DNA of 64,000 nt from Epiperipatus broadwayi. Its lineage: Eukaryota; Onychophora; Udeonychophora; Euonychophora; Peripatidae. The stretch covers positions 1,054,001 through 1,118,000 of the forward strand of contig JAQFVV010012403.1 of the NCBI GenBank assembly GCA_028023455.1, written 5' to 3'. The translations under genes and the position numbers were made by a program. Shown here one piece after another: positions 25,590 to 36,640 of this stretch (position 1 is its first letter; each line of letters begins with the position of its first letter). The notes beneath the pieces were generated by a model. It saw only the letters and a list, made by a program, of their open reading frames with translations. It did no database searches and had not been told where the DNA came from.

Positions 25590-25745
25590 TTTAAAAGAAT
25601 GTAAAAGACCTAAGTAAAGACCGCATGTGATATGGGTGAATGAAATAAGAAAGGGTGCTTGGATGATGTGAAGAAGAGAGGCTAGAGATCAAAAATGGAT
25701 TGATCTTGGGAGAGACCATCCTGAAATGGTTGGTTGAAAATGTTG
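25590..25745 (+). pseudogene. RTE-like LINE 3' coding relic
   Basis: Frames read RPHVIWVNEIRKGAWMM, then RREARDQKWIDLGRDHPEMVG. This is the C-terminal segment of the LINE family also seen in reverse at 35067-35222 (RPHVRWMDKIRKCVGV, RREAKDRRTWIELGKTF). A stop and an in-frame deletion separate the two parts. The 3' end has lost the expected tail. Confidence 0.7.
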
Positions 25746-25964
25746 AAATATCTGGAAATAAAAAAAATATTTTTATTTTTACAAAAATGAAGACATTTTT
25801 TTTAAAAAGTTTATGCATATGTAAATGAGAGACAAGTTATTAGTTTTGGATATAATTCAACACAGATATTATAGATACATGTTATTATTAATCATAAATA
25901 ATTCATTTAAGGACAGAGTGCTTTCTAATAGTAATATCTGCCCTGCATATTGTTTAATACAATA

Positions 25965-26065
25965 ATAGCACCAGGTTCTGGATCAAAGAACCTTGAATTG
26001 ATTCTAGTTCTGACACTTCTGGTTCTCAAATTTTTTATGGGCTACCAAGTAATAAGACCATTCAA
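25965..26065 (+). mobile_element. SINE-like dispersed repeat (copy 2)
   Basis: Shares acttctggttctcaaatttt and ttatgggctaccaagtaata with the copies near 13100 and 58780, and aggttctggatc with the 57290 fragment. A B-box-like GAATTGATTCTAG is present. Confidence 0.45.
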
Positions 26066-27306
26066 TATGATTTGTCTATTTCAATAGTAATTTATATGCC
26101 AGTATTAAGTGTTGATTAAGTAAATTTAATTTTAATTTAAGTTGTGTTATTGGTGAATGTGGTATTTTGTATATACATGCACACACTAATAGCAAAAAGG
26201 TTTTAAAGTTGACTGAGTCTATTTTAATGTATCAATTTTTTTAAAAAGTGAATTTTGTTTATTATCTTTTCTGCAAAATATTTTTTTATAGTTCAGAAAC
26301 AATACTTAATCTCAAAATGTTTCTTTATCCATTTTAATCAGTTCATTTTAATTAAAAGTTTAACAAAAATATACTTTATTTCTATTAACTATTGTTGTCT
26401 AGAAAATTTTTAATTAATGTAATTAAAATGTTGAATTTTGTAATTACTTAAAATACTGGTTTATCTGAGTAAAAGTATCTTAATTATTAGTTTGCTGATT
26501 AGGGAAATTACTTAAATTTCTGAGTGGTCAAACAATGAATGGTAGGTCTATAAAAAAATCAACTAAAAACATTTAATTACTCTACTTGATTCTATTTATT
26601 CTGTATGATTCTGCTTAATTCATCAAATTCTTCTAGCTTCTACATGATTCTGTTTAATTCTTCAGAGTGTGTATATTCTCATGTTTTGATTCTGCCATTT
26701 ATATGTACCTTTCTCAACAATGAACTCAGAACTCACTCCAGTTACCATATGAGAAGAGATGAACTCCTCTCCAGCATGAACCTATAATCAGCATGTTCTA
26801 ACTTCACACTGCCAACTAACCAATGAAACCAACTGCTGACATTCTAGAGTCTCATTACCCATGAAATAACCAGAAGACTTTGGAAATTATATATGTACAC
26901 ATTTATGTATAATCTGTACAGAAAGTAATAAGCCTATCAATGTCATTATAGATTTAAAATAAACATTTATATGAACTGTTCTGAGGTATGCTAGTAAGCC
27001 AGTTAATGATAGACATAAGGGTGTAATGTTTTTTATATTTTGATTTTATTTATATATAATTTTATATTTGTCTTATTGATTTTATTCTTTCATAGATTTG
27101 TTATGTATTATAATTATTATCATCTGAGTATATTTTAGTTAAATTCCTTTTAATTCTTTTAAAATTTAACAATTGATAATTAAGTTAATAAATCCATACT
27201 AGTTTCTAGAATTACTTTTTATTTCACTCTTAAGTAAACAGAAAGTTATTTAAATGAATCTTAAAAAAAAAATCTTCCCCCTTTCAATTTTGTAATTGTT
27301 TTAATT
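26066..27306. other. AT-rich stretch
   Basis: Short degenerate repeats of a tgattctgtttaattcttc phrase occur at 26588-26665. No gene. Confidence 0.45.
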
Positions 27307-27635
27307 TAGGGGTGGGCAAATAGTGGCCTACTAATAGCTTTTATGTGGCCCACCAAGTCAATTAGAAAAATCTGCCTTGAACTGAGATTTCCTTCCCATG
27401 TGCGACCGAAGATTCCTTTCTTATTTTCTGCTAGGATGGCCATGTCAGTACACATGCACAGTGTAGATACAATGTGCAGTGCTTTTCCAGTTGATCTGGT
27501 TAATTTCAGTTTTGTCTTATTTTGTCATAAAAATGGTGCAGCTCTCCACTAACCTTCACTTCCACAGTGTCCCCCTATGCAGTCCCTCCCCACCAAACTT
27601 TGTGGCCCCTGAGCCAAAACAATTGCCCACCCCAG
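27307..27635. mobile_element. hAT-type MITE, 329 bp
   Basis: The ends read taggggtgggcaaa and its near inverse ttgcccaccccag, flanked by 8-bp duplications ttttaatt (27299-27306) and ttttaatc (27636-27643). An 8-bp duplication plus a CAGGGGTGGGCAA-like terminus is characteristic of hAT. It is richer in GC than its surroundings and encodes no transposase. Confidence 0.8.
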
Positions 27636-27643
27636 TTTTAATC

Positions 27644-28800
27644 TATCTAGATTCACTTTAGCACTTAGCAGTAAGATAGAATTTTGTAAGTTTATTAAAA
27701 AAGAAATCTAGATTATTATAATATCTCTTTTAGTTTTTGTTTTAATTAATAATTTCTTAAAACTTGATACATTCATTCCTTACTTGACTACATAGATGTG
27801 TGTATAATAATTTTTATATAAGCATTAAATCATTTAAAATATCAGCAGTTTTTTCTTGTTGTTTGTATCACGTATGTCTGAAAGTAAAAGAGAAAGTTTT
27901 TGCTTGTATGTGTGTGAAAGCTTATCAAATTATTCCTTATATTTACAATAGGGAGGTTTATTTATATATTTGGCCTTCTATTTATTTCTATGGTTACTGC
28001 TCTTTAGAGGCAGATTTTGAATTAGCATTGGGTTCAGCAAAGTTTCTGCCCATTCTCATTTTTATATATTTTTTATCTGTTTTGACTTATGTTTATTTAC
28101 CATGTGAAATTAGCAGTCATTTTGATGTTTACCTTGTGTCAAGTATTTCTTCCCAGAGTTTTACTATTATTCATTTTTATTTAAAACAGATTAAAATTAT
28201 GCATATTTATAATTGTGAGTATATCTTTCCTCTCAGGGCTAAGATCTTGCATTGCATATGAGCTTTGTTAGTAAAATCAGCATGTATGAGCTTGTCTAGT
28301 AATAAAGTCTGCTGATGTTTAATTACTGCAATATGTGCACACATCTGAAATTGTCAAGTAAATGTAAATTTCTATTATAATAACATTCATTTATTTAATG
28401 AATAAAGTTAATTTGAGGGTAAGAATAAAGGAGGTAATAGAATCAATAAACGGTCAAATCCATTAATTACTTCTTTTAAAAGGGTTTGAAATCAATTTTT
28501 TTTAAGGATATGAGCTAATATTGTTTTATTGTTAATAAATATTGTTGTTAATTGTTATATTTGTCTCATTTTTGTTGACTGTTATCTGCCCTGGCCAATT
28601 GTTTATTTAGAAAAAAATCTCTGCTCTCCATGATCTAATGGCAATAATTGATCTTGTAGTCTTATGGGTCCTCTGTTGAAAGATAATGAATGCAGGCTGT
28701 CTGGTATAATATATACATTTGAAACACCCCATAGCTATATTGTGTCATCCATACTCCCCCTTTAAATAAAGAATAGCCTGAATTTTTGCAGCCCATTAAA
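27644..28800. other. AT-rich stretch with an unexplained 153-codon frame
   Basis: The plus frame 27800-28261 is one of the longest outside repeats. Its protein is rich in Y, I, F and C, with no recognised domain and no supporting codon signal; I treat it as chance. Nothing else is recognised. Confidence 0.4.
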
Positions 28801-29075
28801 TTCAGACTATTTTTAAGATGTGATATGTTGGACTATTTCCATCATTTTATGAGTGAATGTTGAATGTATAGAAAATTTTAAACTTTATTTAAACTTCTCA
28901 AATACAAACAACTTTGTTAGTAATAACACACAAATAGACAATACAGGTTATTTGTGTTTTATTACTGTTTAAAATTTTCTATACATTCAACATTCACTCA
29001 TAAAATGATGGAAATAGTCCAACATATCACATCTTATAATATACCATCGTTACAAACCTTCAGGCAGACTATTTT
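28801..29075. mobile_element. Family C foldback, short form (C1)
   Basis: Inverted arms at about 28813-28876 and 28972-29036 share tgatatgttggactatttcc and a long block to agaaaattttaaac. The centre (about 95 bp) lacks the tRNA-like part present in C2 and C4, so this is a deletion form. Confidence 0.8.
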
Positions 29076-29164
29076 TTATTTAAAGAGAGAGTGGGGCTTA
29101 AACAATATAGCTATGGAGCATTTCAAATATTTTCTAGATATCAGCTAGAATTATGCATTGGTTT

Positions 29165-29199
29165 CTGTATATATATATATATTCTAACATTATCATTAT

Positions 29200-29239
<40 letters not shown>

Positions 29240-29255
29240 ATAATGATAATGTTCA
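29165..29255. repeat. (TA)n tract inside a short hairpin
   Basis: Arms aacattatcattatcaatat and its inverse flank about 40 bp of TA repeats (29202-29240). A strong candidate for cruciform or slipped structures and prone to instability. Confidence 0.85.
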
Positions 29256-29964
29256 TGCAAGTTTTGTTTTTTATTATTTGTATAGAAACCTTTTTGAATT
29301 TTATGATTTAATCATAAAATTACTGAAATGTAACTTATGGACTTTTGATTATAACTTACAGATTTTTTAAAAAAGGGACATCTTTTAATGCCTCCATAGT
29401 TTTTTCCCACCACTTTTAAGTCTGCAAAAAAAATTGATACATTTTTTCAATTGGGGGATTAAAAAAAATCATATGAACTAAAAAATTGAGAAAATATAGT
29501 TGATAGATAAGCTGGCTTATGCTGAATTTAATCAAAAAGTGTTTCACATTCAAGGCTTTGTGAAATGACACTTGTGGGAGTGAAGCTTGAGCTCTTTTCT
29601 TTGCAACAAAATAAGAAGTTTGTGTTTTTCTTATGAACTAAATCTGAGGGGAAAATACAGCATAAAAAATCAGTGCTTAAACTTTTCAGCCATTATAAAA
29701 ATTCTACAAATATGCAAAACACACTTTACAAAAAATATGCTACATGGTCTCACTATTTCACACAATGTCATTTGGTAGATTGATTCAAAATGGTTCCTGC
29801 AAAAAGTATGTAACAGTAAAAGTATATACTAAAACAGGTTCACAAACCACAGAACAATTCCAATTATTTTTAATCCCCCTTCCATATTCTATAATGGTTT
29901 TATGCAACTTTTATTTTTAGTAAACCAACTTTTTCAATTTTAAAGTGACTATCAATACTAAAGT
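29256..29964. other. AT-rich stretch
   Basis: No gene or repeat recognised. Confidence 0.5.
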
Positions 29965-30338
29965 AAAAAAGGTAAACTCTCCATACAGTAATGCAACCCT
30001 GTGCCAACCAGAGTAATTAATGGATGTCAGAAGGCTTGTGCATAAAATCCCTATCTAGTGCCTACTCATCCAATATCTCCTGACTAGTTTCTGTTTTGTG
30101 GCCTTCATCAGTGAGGGGCCTTGGATCTGATAGCACTGCACCTAGATCTTAGGCTCTAATGCAACCCTCCAGCAGCCACCTTTTATCTCTACTTAGCTAC
30201 AAAACTATGAGAATGAAATTGAAAGCAATAATATTTTCAATTTAAGCTCAATAGCTTATATAGTCATATGGGTCTGTAGTGTCTTTGGCTCTTTAACAAC
30301 CATAGCCACCACTATCCTATTAGGCAGGATAGGTGTTA
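29965..30338 (-). mobile_element. Family A unit (copy A4)
   Basis: A single minus-strand unit. It reads (minus) a ggtggctatggttgttaaag block, a spacer with ttcaatttaa, ggtggctgctggagggttgc, then cctaagatctaggtgcagtg, the hammerhead, cactagatagggattttatg and atggagagtttacc. The same order on the plus strand in A1 gives the fullest view of the ~370-nt family A unit. It lies directly beside A5, making a three-half cluster. Confidence 0.75.
30068..30126 (-). ncRNA. Hammerhead ribozyme, family A (A4)
   Basis: Minus strand: CUGAUGA (30105-30111) and GAAA (30088-30091) are intact, with stem III ACUAGU and C17 (complement of 30082). Outer stem I AUCCAA/UUGGAU is intact. The base after the cleavage site is A, so the first stem I pair is lost. 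Stem II has decayed (GGC against AAC). Core complete, activity doubtful. Confidence 0.7.
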
Positions 30339-30676
30339 AACCACTAAACATCACATGATCATCTCTTATACTAGCACATAATTGTTACTAAACAAGGCAA
30401 AACTCGCCATACAGTAGTGTCACCCTATGCCAACCTAAGATCTAGGTTCAGTGCTCTCAGATCCAAGGCTCTTCACTGATAAAGGCCACAAGCCAGAAAC
30501 TAGTCTGGGAATATTGGATGAGTAGACACTAGATAGGAATTATATGCAGAAGCCTTTTGGCATCCATTGATTACTCTGATTGGCACAGGGTGGCACTATT
30601 GTATGGAGAGTTTTGCCTTGTTTAATAACAATTATGTGCTAGTATAAGAGATGGTGATAATGTGATGTTTAGTGGT
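30339..30676. mobile_element. Family A foldback repeat (copy A5)
   Basis: A clean 338-bp inverted repeat whose ends are aaccactaaacatcacatga and its near inverse. The arms run through tagcacataattgttactaa and caaggcaaaactcgcc. The left arm stops at caccctatgccaacctaaga, and the right part holds the hammerhead. The sharp ends make this the best copy for defining the termini of family A. Confidence 0.85.
30461..30519 (+). ncRNA. Hammerhead ribozyme with G8 changed, family A (A5)
   Basis: The core reads CUGAUAA (30476-30482): G8 is replaced by A. All else is good: stem II GGC/GCC with loop CACAA, GAAA (30496-30499), stem III ACUAGU, C17 at 30505, outer stem I AUCCAA/UUGGAU. One substitution away from an intact core. 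Not expected to be active as it stands. Confidence 0.75.
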
Positions 30677-30811
30677 TCAATATTAAAGTAAATAGTTGTT
30701 ATAAGTGAATATGATTATTCCAACTCATTAAGTAAAAAAATGAACATAGAAAGACAATGATAGAAAGTTAAGGATGAAGCTTACAATGATTATAAAGACC
30801 AATCCATAAAC

Positions 30812-31335
30812 ATTAAATACAGCTGTATTTTTATATTAGACTACTTCCATCATGTAATATAAGTATTGAATGTCATTAAAAAAATTTAACTTTTATTTAA
30901 ATATTCCAAATACATTCAACTGTTAGTAATAGCACATCAAACAGGTCAGTCTATGCACAATAGGAAATATTCTTCACACTTCTTCAGGTGTTTCTGGCCT
31001 GACCAGTGGCAGTAATAGCATGGGATTTGAATCTGGATTCTTAGATTCTTGAGTATTGCCTTTTAAGATAATGCTCTAACCAACTGCATTACCTTAAAAT
31101 TCAATACTCAAGAATCTAAGGGTCCAGGTTTGAATCCCATGCTAGTACTGTTACTGGTCAGGCAAGAAGAGAGGAGAATAATACCTGTTGTGCATAGACT
31201 AACCTGTTTGATGTGCTATTACTAACAGTTGAATGTATTTGGAATATTTAAATAAAAATTAAAATTTTTCTAAAGACATTTAATACTCATATTAGATGAT
31301 GGAAATGGTCCAATATAAAAATACAACTAGAATAG
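30812..31335. mobile_element. Family C foldback, long form (C2)
   Basis: A ~520-bp inverted repeat. Outer arms share ctgtatttttatattagac and gacctgtttgatgtgctatt; inner arms share a tRNA-like region (about 31010-31098 on minus, 31093-31150 on plus) with a TGGTTAGAGCA A-box-like and GGTTTGAATCCC B-box-like motif. It looks like two tRNA-derived SINE bodies joined head to head. No hammerhead core was found in it. Confidence 0.8.
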
Positions 31336-31605
31336 CATCATCATAAACTTTCAGGAAAACATTAAATATATCTGTTTTATCAGATGTTAGTTCTTTAGTC
31401 TATTTATTTGACTTGTGATATCTTTTAATTTTCTTCTATTGTGGAAGATTTTAATAGCTTGTCTTATTGTATTTCTCTGTTGTAATATTCAGCTATTTAT
31501 CTTTTCAAGAAGAGCAATTGATGAACACTTTTTAAAAGTGTCTTTTATATAATTTTTATAATCATTAAAAGCCTAAATCTAAACAAGTCAATAAAATAAT
31601 CAAAA
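31336..31605. other. AT-rich stretch
   Basis: Nothing recognised. Confidence 0.5.
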
Positions 31606-32733
31606 TTACTCCAAATTCACAACTAGCCCAGACTATCCAAAGAAAATAAACTCTAAAACAGTGGTCTTCAATCTTTTCACACCTGTAAAAATAAGGATAA
31701 GGTTTTGCTGACCGGCAGAAGTCTATAGATAAATTTTCTTAAAGATGTAAACAGCTTAGCCTTAGATGAAGTTTTATATATATATATATGGAGTTTGTAT
31801 AATAAAAAACTTTTTTTTTTTAAATTTTGAATTTTTTTAGAAAAGTAATAAAAAATTTAATTCTACCCTCCCCCCCATAAACATCTGTGATAACTAGAAA
31901 AACAAATTAATTTATGTATGATTAATTAGATTTTGTTTTCGTTCTGTTTTTTTTTTTTTTTTTAATCAGGTTAAAGTGCGATGAAAAACTAAATAAAAAG
32001 TGTTTATATTAATTAAAGTTTAAAATCTTATTATTTTGTTATTACAAACTTTTTTGCCAGTCTAGCATGGACCAGCAAAAAACTTCTGTGGCCCGGTGCT
32101 GGTCCGTGGCCTGATGGTTGAAGACCACTGCTCTAAAAGACAATCAATGGTTTCATTGCTACAAGCAGACTTCTCAAGTGTAAAGGAAACAAAGGGAGTA
32201 ATTACTTTTCCACAGGTTATGAGTTCAAAGCACTCTAAATGTTGAAAAAGTAATCAAGAATAGAATGAAACCACCTATTCTTAGTTGTTCTGATGTTTAT
32301 ATGCATACCTTTGTCAACACTGTTGGTAATTCAGAATGAAATTAATTTATCAATCAGATAGAAGGTAAAGAACTAAAAGATAACAACAAATTTACATTAA
32401 ACATTATCCAAAATTCCACTTACACTTCGTACACCCTTAATATTAAAATAACTTTTAAATAAGTTAATTGCTTCAGAAGCAATATATTTTTAATAAGAAA
32501 CTTTATTATTAAAAATTTATGATTCTGAAGTAATTAACTTATTTCATAATTCTTTTAATATTAAAGATATGCAGGGTATAAATGGAATTGTGTGTAATGT
32601 TTAATATAAATTTGTTATCATTTAATCCATTGGGAAGTCTACTTGTAGCAGTGAAACCATTGGTTGTATTTTAGAGTTTATTTTCATTGATTAGTCTGGG
32701 TTAGATGTGAATTTGGGGTAAGTTTAATTTTTA
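31606..32733. mobile_element. Older foldback element F, interrupted by a hAT MITE
   Basis: The left end (31606-31658, ttactccaaattcacaacta ... aaaataaactctaaaa) matches the inverse of the right end (about 32671-32733). The arms continue through caatggtttcattgctacaa and the inverse ttgtagcagtgaaaccattg, and meet near 32500 at gcttcagaagc-type sequence. The left arm is split by a hAT MITE (31659-32130) and also holds ~190 bp (about 32190-32380) absent from the right arm. Confidence 0.8.
31659..32130. mobile_element. hAT-type MITE, 472 bp, with perfect 8-bp TSD
   Basis: The ends cagtggtcttcaatctttt and ggttgaagaccactg are inverted, flanked by exact ctctaaaa duplications (31651-31658 and 32131-32138). 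The inner motif gaccagcaaaaaacttctgtg with ctggtccgtggcc resembles the widespread CGGTCCGTGG-type hAT MITEs of invertebrates. No transposase. Confidence 0.92.
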
Positions 32734-33136
32734 TGATGCAAAGAAGGTTTAAAACTCATGCCAAACATAAATCTTTTTTGAAAGTCTGCTTTTTACTTTT
32801 TTCATTGTATGTCATTATTTATAGCAAATTTAAAAAAACATACTAATTGCTATTATAATTTTGCCATCATATATTTTTAGATATTATGAAAGATTTTTCA
32901 ACAAAAGTTTTGCAGTGTTCTCATGATACATGGGTGTAATACATGGACATCAGGTTTCAGAGTCTGTCATGCTGCCATTGCATTAAGCCATATAGGGGAC
33001 ATAGATGACAAAGTTTCTCAATATTCAGTGCACATTTGATTCCTAGCTTTTTTATGGATATCTTACCAACAAAATATAATATATACATAAAGCATAAACA
33101 TAAAAATAAACAATAATATAATATAATTTTTAAAAA
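32734..33136. other. AT-rich stretch
   Basis: Nothing recognised. Confidence 0.5.
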
Positions 33137-33282
33137 CAAAATGTTCAAATCACCTTCCCAAATGTTATATTGCTTCAGAAATGCCCTCTGTGAATAAATA
33201 TAAAGTCTGAACTTTATATTTATTCACAGAGGGCGTTGCTGAAAAAAACATAACATCTGGGAAAAGTGATTTGAACATTTTG
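33137..33282. mobile_element. Small palindromic element, 146 bp
   Basis: Arms of about 70 bp begin caaaatgttcaaatcac and meet at aaagtctgaacttt. The inner arms carry gccctctgtgaataaatata and its inverse tatatttattcacagagggc. Slight divergence and small indels between arms. No hammerhead core. MITE-like. Confidence 0.8.
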
Positions 33283-35066
33283 TATTTGAATTCTCAGCTA
33301 GAAATATGCACTGGGATAATTTTTTTAAAAGTGTACACTTTAAGATATCAGTGAAAACAATTAACAAGAAACAGAATAATGCAATTATAATAAAAAATAT
33401 AATAGTAAATTGAAAAATAGAACAAATGTATAACTGACAGAAGACACCCTGAGATTGCAAAATGATCGAGAGATGATTCATAATGTTACTCATATAAGTA
33501 GATATGCAGTAAAATTAAATATTATAACTAACTCCTGAAACCATGAATAGTGAGTATGTGAGTGTAGAGAAATTGGTGTATATAATTAAAGTAATGGAAG
33601 AAATAAAATTCTAGTGACTATTGAGAAATAGATTAATAATTATACAAATAACATGATAATTTGTGATATAAAAATATTATTTTTTTAAATAATAATTTAG
33701 CAATTATGATAAACTATGGGGAGAGGGAAGCAGTAAAAGAATTATAATGAATAGAGGCAGTACTATTTAAAATCTTTTAAATTTTGAGTGAACGAAAAAA
33801 AATAATGCAAGACTGGAATGGTGATTAGGTGTTCTACATTTGAACTAAGAATGTTTAGTATTGCTATGTTACATTTATATAATTCAAAATAAACAGACTC
33901 ACTTAAATACAGTTTAATATTTTATTTAAGTACAAAAATATTTACATATATTAAAATCACAGTGGATATAGTGCCCCTAGTGGCTGTTTGCCTCATGCCA
34001 GATTTAGTATTTAAGCAGAATGCTTAAAACTTCTAGCTATATTGTGAGCATCATGTTAGGCTTAAATTCTAGCAATGTCCAGTTCTAGTGTGAATTTGCT
34101 TCACTTCTTTACCAATATTAAAACAACATGCATCATGTGATTCAGTTCGGAGAGTTAGTGCTGTTGTCTCACTTGAACTGCAAAAGACTGCACTTTTATA
34201 ATTAGGTCTTTTTCTTTAATGAGAACAGGTGAAATCATTGAACATCTTGTTTATGTCATTAGTTAATTCATCTATTTATTCATCCATTGGTTAATTTTAC
34301 TCTATCAATTAATTTGCTAGTTAATCACAATGAATACTGACTCTGAGCAAGTCCATTGTTTAAAGGTAAGTTGAGCCACATCACTGTATTTCCTTCATAA
34401 ATAAAACAGACACTCATAATGGAGTATGAACATTGTAGTTATAAAAAAACAACAAAAAAAAAGTACACAAAAATATACAATAAAGATAAGGTGTGAATCA
34501 CCAATGCATCTGGTTATATAATATTTTTGACCATTAGTCTACTTATTTGGTACTTTAGATTGTTGACTTCTAATTTCTTCTGTGATAACCTTTTCTTTGT
34601 AAAAGTCATATAATTGCAGCTCTTCATTGTATTCTATCCTTAATCATCTCATCCCAATTTTGTACTTCTTTAATATATCTTTAAGATAATCTTATACCAA
34701 GTCAATTTTTATAAATTTTAGTGAGCTCTATTTAGGAACAATTGTAGGCTTCTTCTGCCTCTTGTTTAGGTAGATCAATGCCAATAATTTTTTTAACTCG
34801 CTCATATCCTTTTAAAAGTACTATGAAAATAATAACTCTTGGAGGCTAATAATTGTTGTTGGTGCTACATTTTTTATAATTTTGATATTTTTTAGTGTCA
34901 AAATAAATATATTCTTATTATTTTCTACCCCTAAGTTTGTTCTTTATTAAAAGAGAATGAAAAAAAATCAACTAAGATTACGAAATATTTATAAAATGGC
35001 ATATTAATATGCATTTGATTATTGTAATTAATGTTGGGGTCACGTGATGTTTTAAGCAACTATCAA
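33283..35066. other. AT-rich stretch
   Basis: No gene or confident repeat. Imperfect tgcttaaa/agcatt and tcaattaattt repeats are background. Confidence 0.5.
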
Positions 35067-35222
35067 CATCATCATCATCAACCATTACCACTCCACTGCA
35101 GGATGAAGGTCTTTCCAAGTTCAATCCATGTTCTCCGATCTTTAGCTTCTCTTCTCAACAACACCCCTACACACTTTCTTATTTTATCCATCCATCTCAC
35201 ATGTGGTCTCTTTCTGGGTTGT
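35067..35222 (-). pseudogene. RTE-like LINE 3' end with (TGATG)n tail
   Basis: The minus strand encodes RPHVRWMDKIRKCVGVLL, then RREAKDRRTWIELGKTFI, then LQWSGNG and a stop, directly followed by a TGATGATGATG tail (catcatcatcatca on plus at 35067-35080). Coding up to the very 3' end and a short-repeat tail are typical of RTE-like LINEs. This copy has no internal stop, so it is young or well kept, but only the last ~50 codons survive (5' truncation). Confidence 0.8.
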
Positions 35223-35867
35223 TGTTAATATATGCAACTTTCGAAAAATTTTAATCTAGTCTTAAATAACAAAATGAAATGTTACCTATATATGTCCTGC
35301 ATTTATGTATGTGTTGATACATAGATATTTATAGAAAATATTTCTAAGAAAAAGGGAAACGCGTAACTTCTGTTATTATTATTACTTTTGAATGTTAGTG
35401 CGAGATTTTTGGAAATAATCGTGTTGACATTAAAGAATATATAAAAAAAGAAATTCTGTATTTCTTTGTTGTTGTCAGCCTGAACTAATCACAGAAATAA
35501 AAATTGCAAATAAGGACCATATGTTTTTGCTTCTGAAGAATTCTTGTTTTCACAGTATTTCAGATCTAAAATGTTAGACCATAAAATTAACTTCTGTTAC
35601 ATTTCAAAGCTCTTTTCAGCATAATAAATAAATAAAAATATTGTGTTAACACTTACTTTTAAAACATTTTGTTATCGTAGCAGACATTTGTCAAATTTCA
35701 TTACATTTTCCATAAAAATAATATGAATGAATTGTGTAAATCAATATTATTAAAAATCAATAAAACTATCATCTGCTTCTATGGTAATATTTTATCGTCA
35801 GTGTTGTAAAAACGATCATTATTCTGGTTGTTTAAAATTGACGTTTTGATTAAATAATATGCAAAAA
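35223..35867. other. AT-rich stretch
   Basis: Nothing recognised. Confidence 0.5.
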
Positions 35868-36447
35868 GCAGGGTTCCCAACCTGAGGTACATGTATTCCT
35901 AAGGGGTATGTGAAGCTTGTCCTAGAAGTCATCATCATCATCATCATCAACCATTATCAATCCACTGCAGGATGAAGCTCTCTCCAAGTTTAATCCATCT
36001 TCTCCAATCTTTAGCTTCTCTTCTCCACATCAACCCTGCACACTTTCTTATTTCATCCGTCCAAGAAGTATGATATACTATTAATTTAGTCCCCAAATAC
36101 TTATCGTTATCAGCATTTCTGAGCTATTCTATATTGGTGTTGTCTGTCAGTTGCACACACATTTCAGGTCTCATTTTGGTCATAGTCACAGTGAGATTGC
36201 ATCGATTTTTTTACTACAGGATCTGATAACTCAAAATACCTGGTTAAGAGTTAAGATAGCTAGTAAATTTGTCAGATCCGTGCCCCTTCAAGACTTACTT
36301 CCATGGCATCTGCATTTCCTTTGCATGCATGTGACATATTGCATTGTACACTTCCAACTGCTTATTTCTTATTGAAATAAATAGGGGGTACCAGATAATG
36401 TATTAAAGGCCAAAGGGGTCAGGAACCAAAATGTTGGAAACACCTGC
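35868..36447. mobile_element. hAT-type MITE with a LINE fragment inside
   Basis: Ends gcagggttcccaacc and ggaaacacctgc are inverted. The flanks show an imperfect atatgcaaa duplication. The interior resembles other invertebrate hAT MITEs (ggggtatgtgaagcttgt on the left, ccaaaggggtcaggaacca on the right). It is split by the LINE fragment at 35930-36063. Confidence 0.7.
35930..36063 (-). pseudogene. RTE-like LINE 3' end, 134 bp, with TSD
   Basis: Same family as 35067-35222, on minus, with a (TGATGA)n tail. It is flanked by agaagt on both sides (35924-35929 and 36064-36069), a probable target-site duplication. Severely 5'-truncated (about 40 codons). Inserted after the surrounding hAT MITE. Confidence 0.82.
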
Positions 36448-36563
36448 ATATGCAAAGCAATTAATCATATGAGTATTTATTATTGATTTATATATCTGTT
36501 GAAAAACTTCCAATTAGCTATGATGTGATTAAAAAATAAAATATTACCTATCTATATTCTGTA
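36448..36563. other. AT-rich stretch
   Basis: Nothing recognised. Confidence 0.5.
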
Positions 36564-36640
36564 CATATATATATATATAACATAATTCATTTTATTTATA
36601 TATATATATAACATAATTCATTTTATTTCTTAGGATCATT
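36564..36640. repeat. Tandem duplication, about 35 bp x 2
   Basis: A TA tract followed by acataattcattttattt occurs twice in succession. Confidence 0.85.

Noticed and set aside
27800-28261. 153-codon plus frame
   Set aside because: No domain, low-complexity hydrophobic composition, no codon or promoter evidence, and AT-rich DNA with few G/C stops can give such a length by chance.
30970-31030. Family C segment with GAAAC and CCUGAAGA
   Set aside because: The two core parts are in the wrong order and no stem II or stem I forms; not a hammerhead.
35800-35830. CUGACGA on the minus strand
   Set aside because: No GAAA at a suitable distance.
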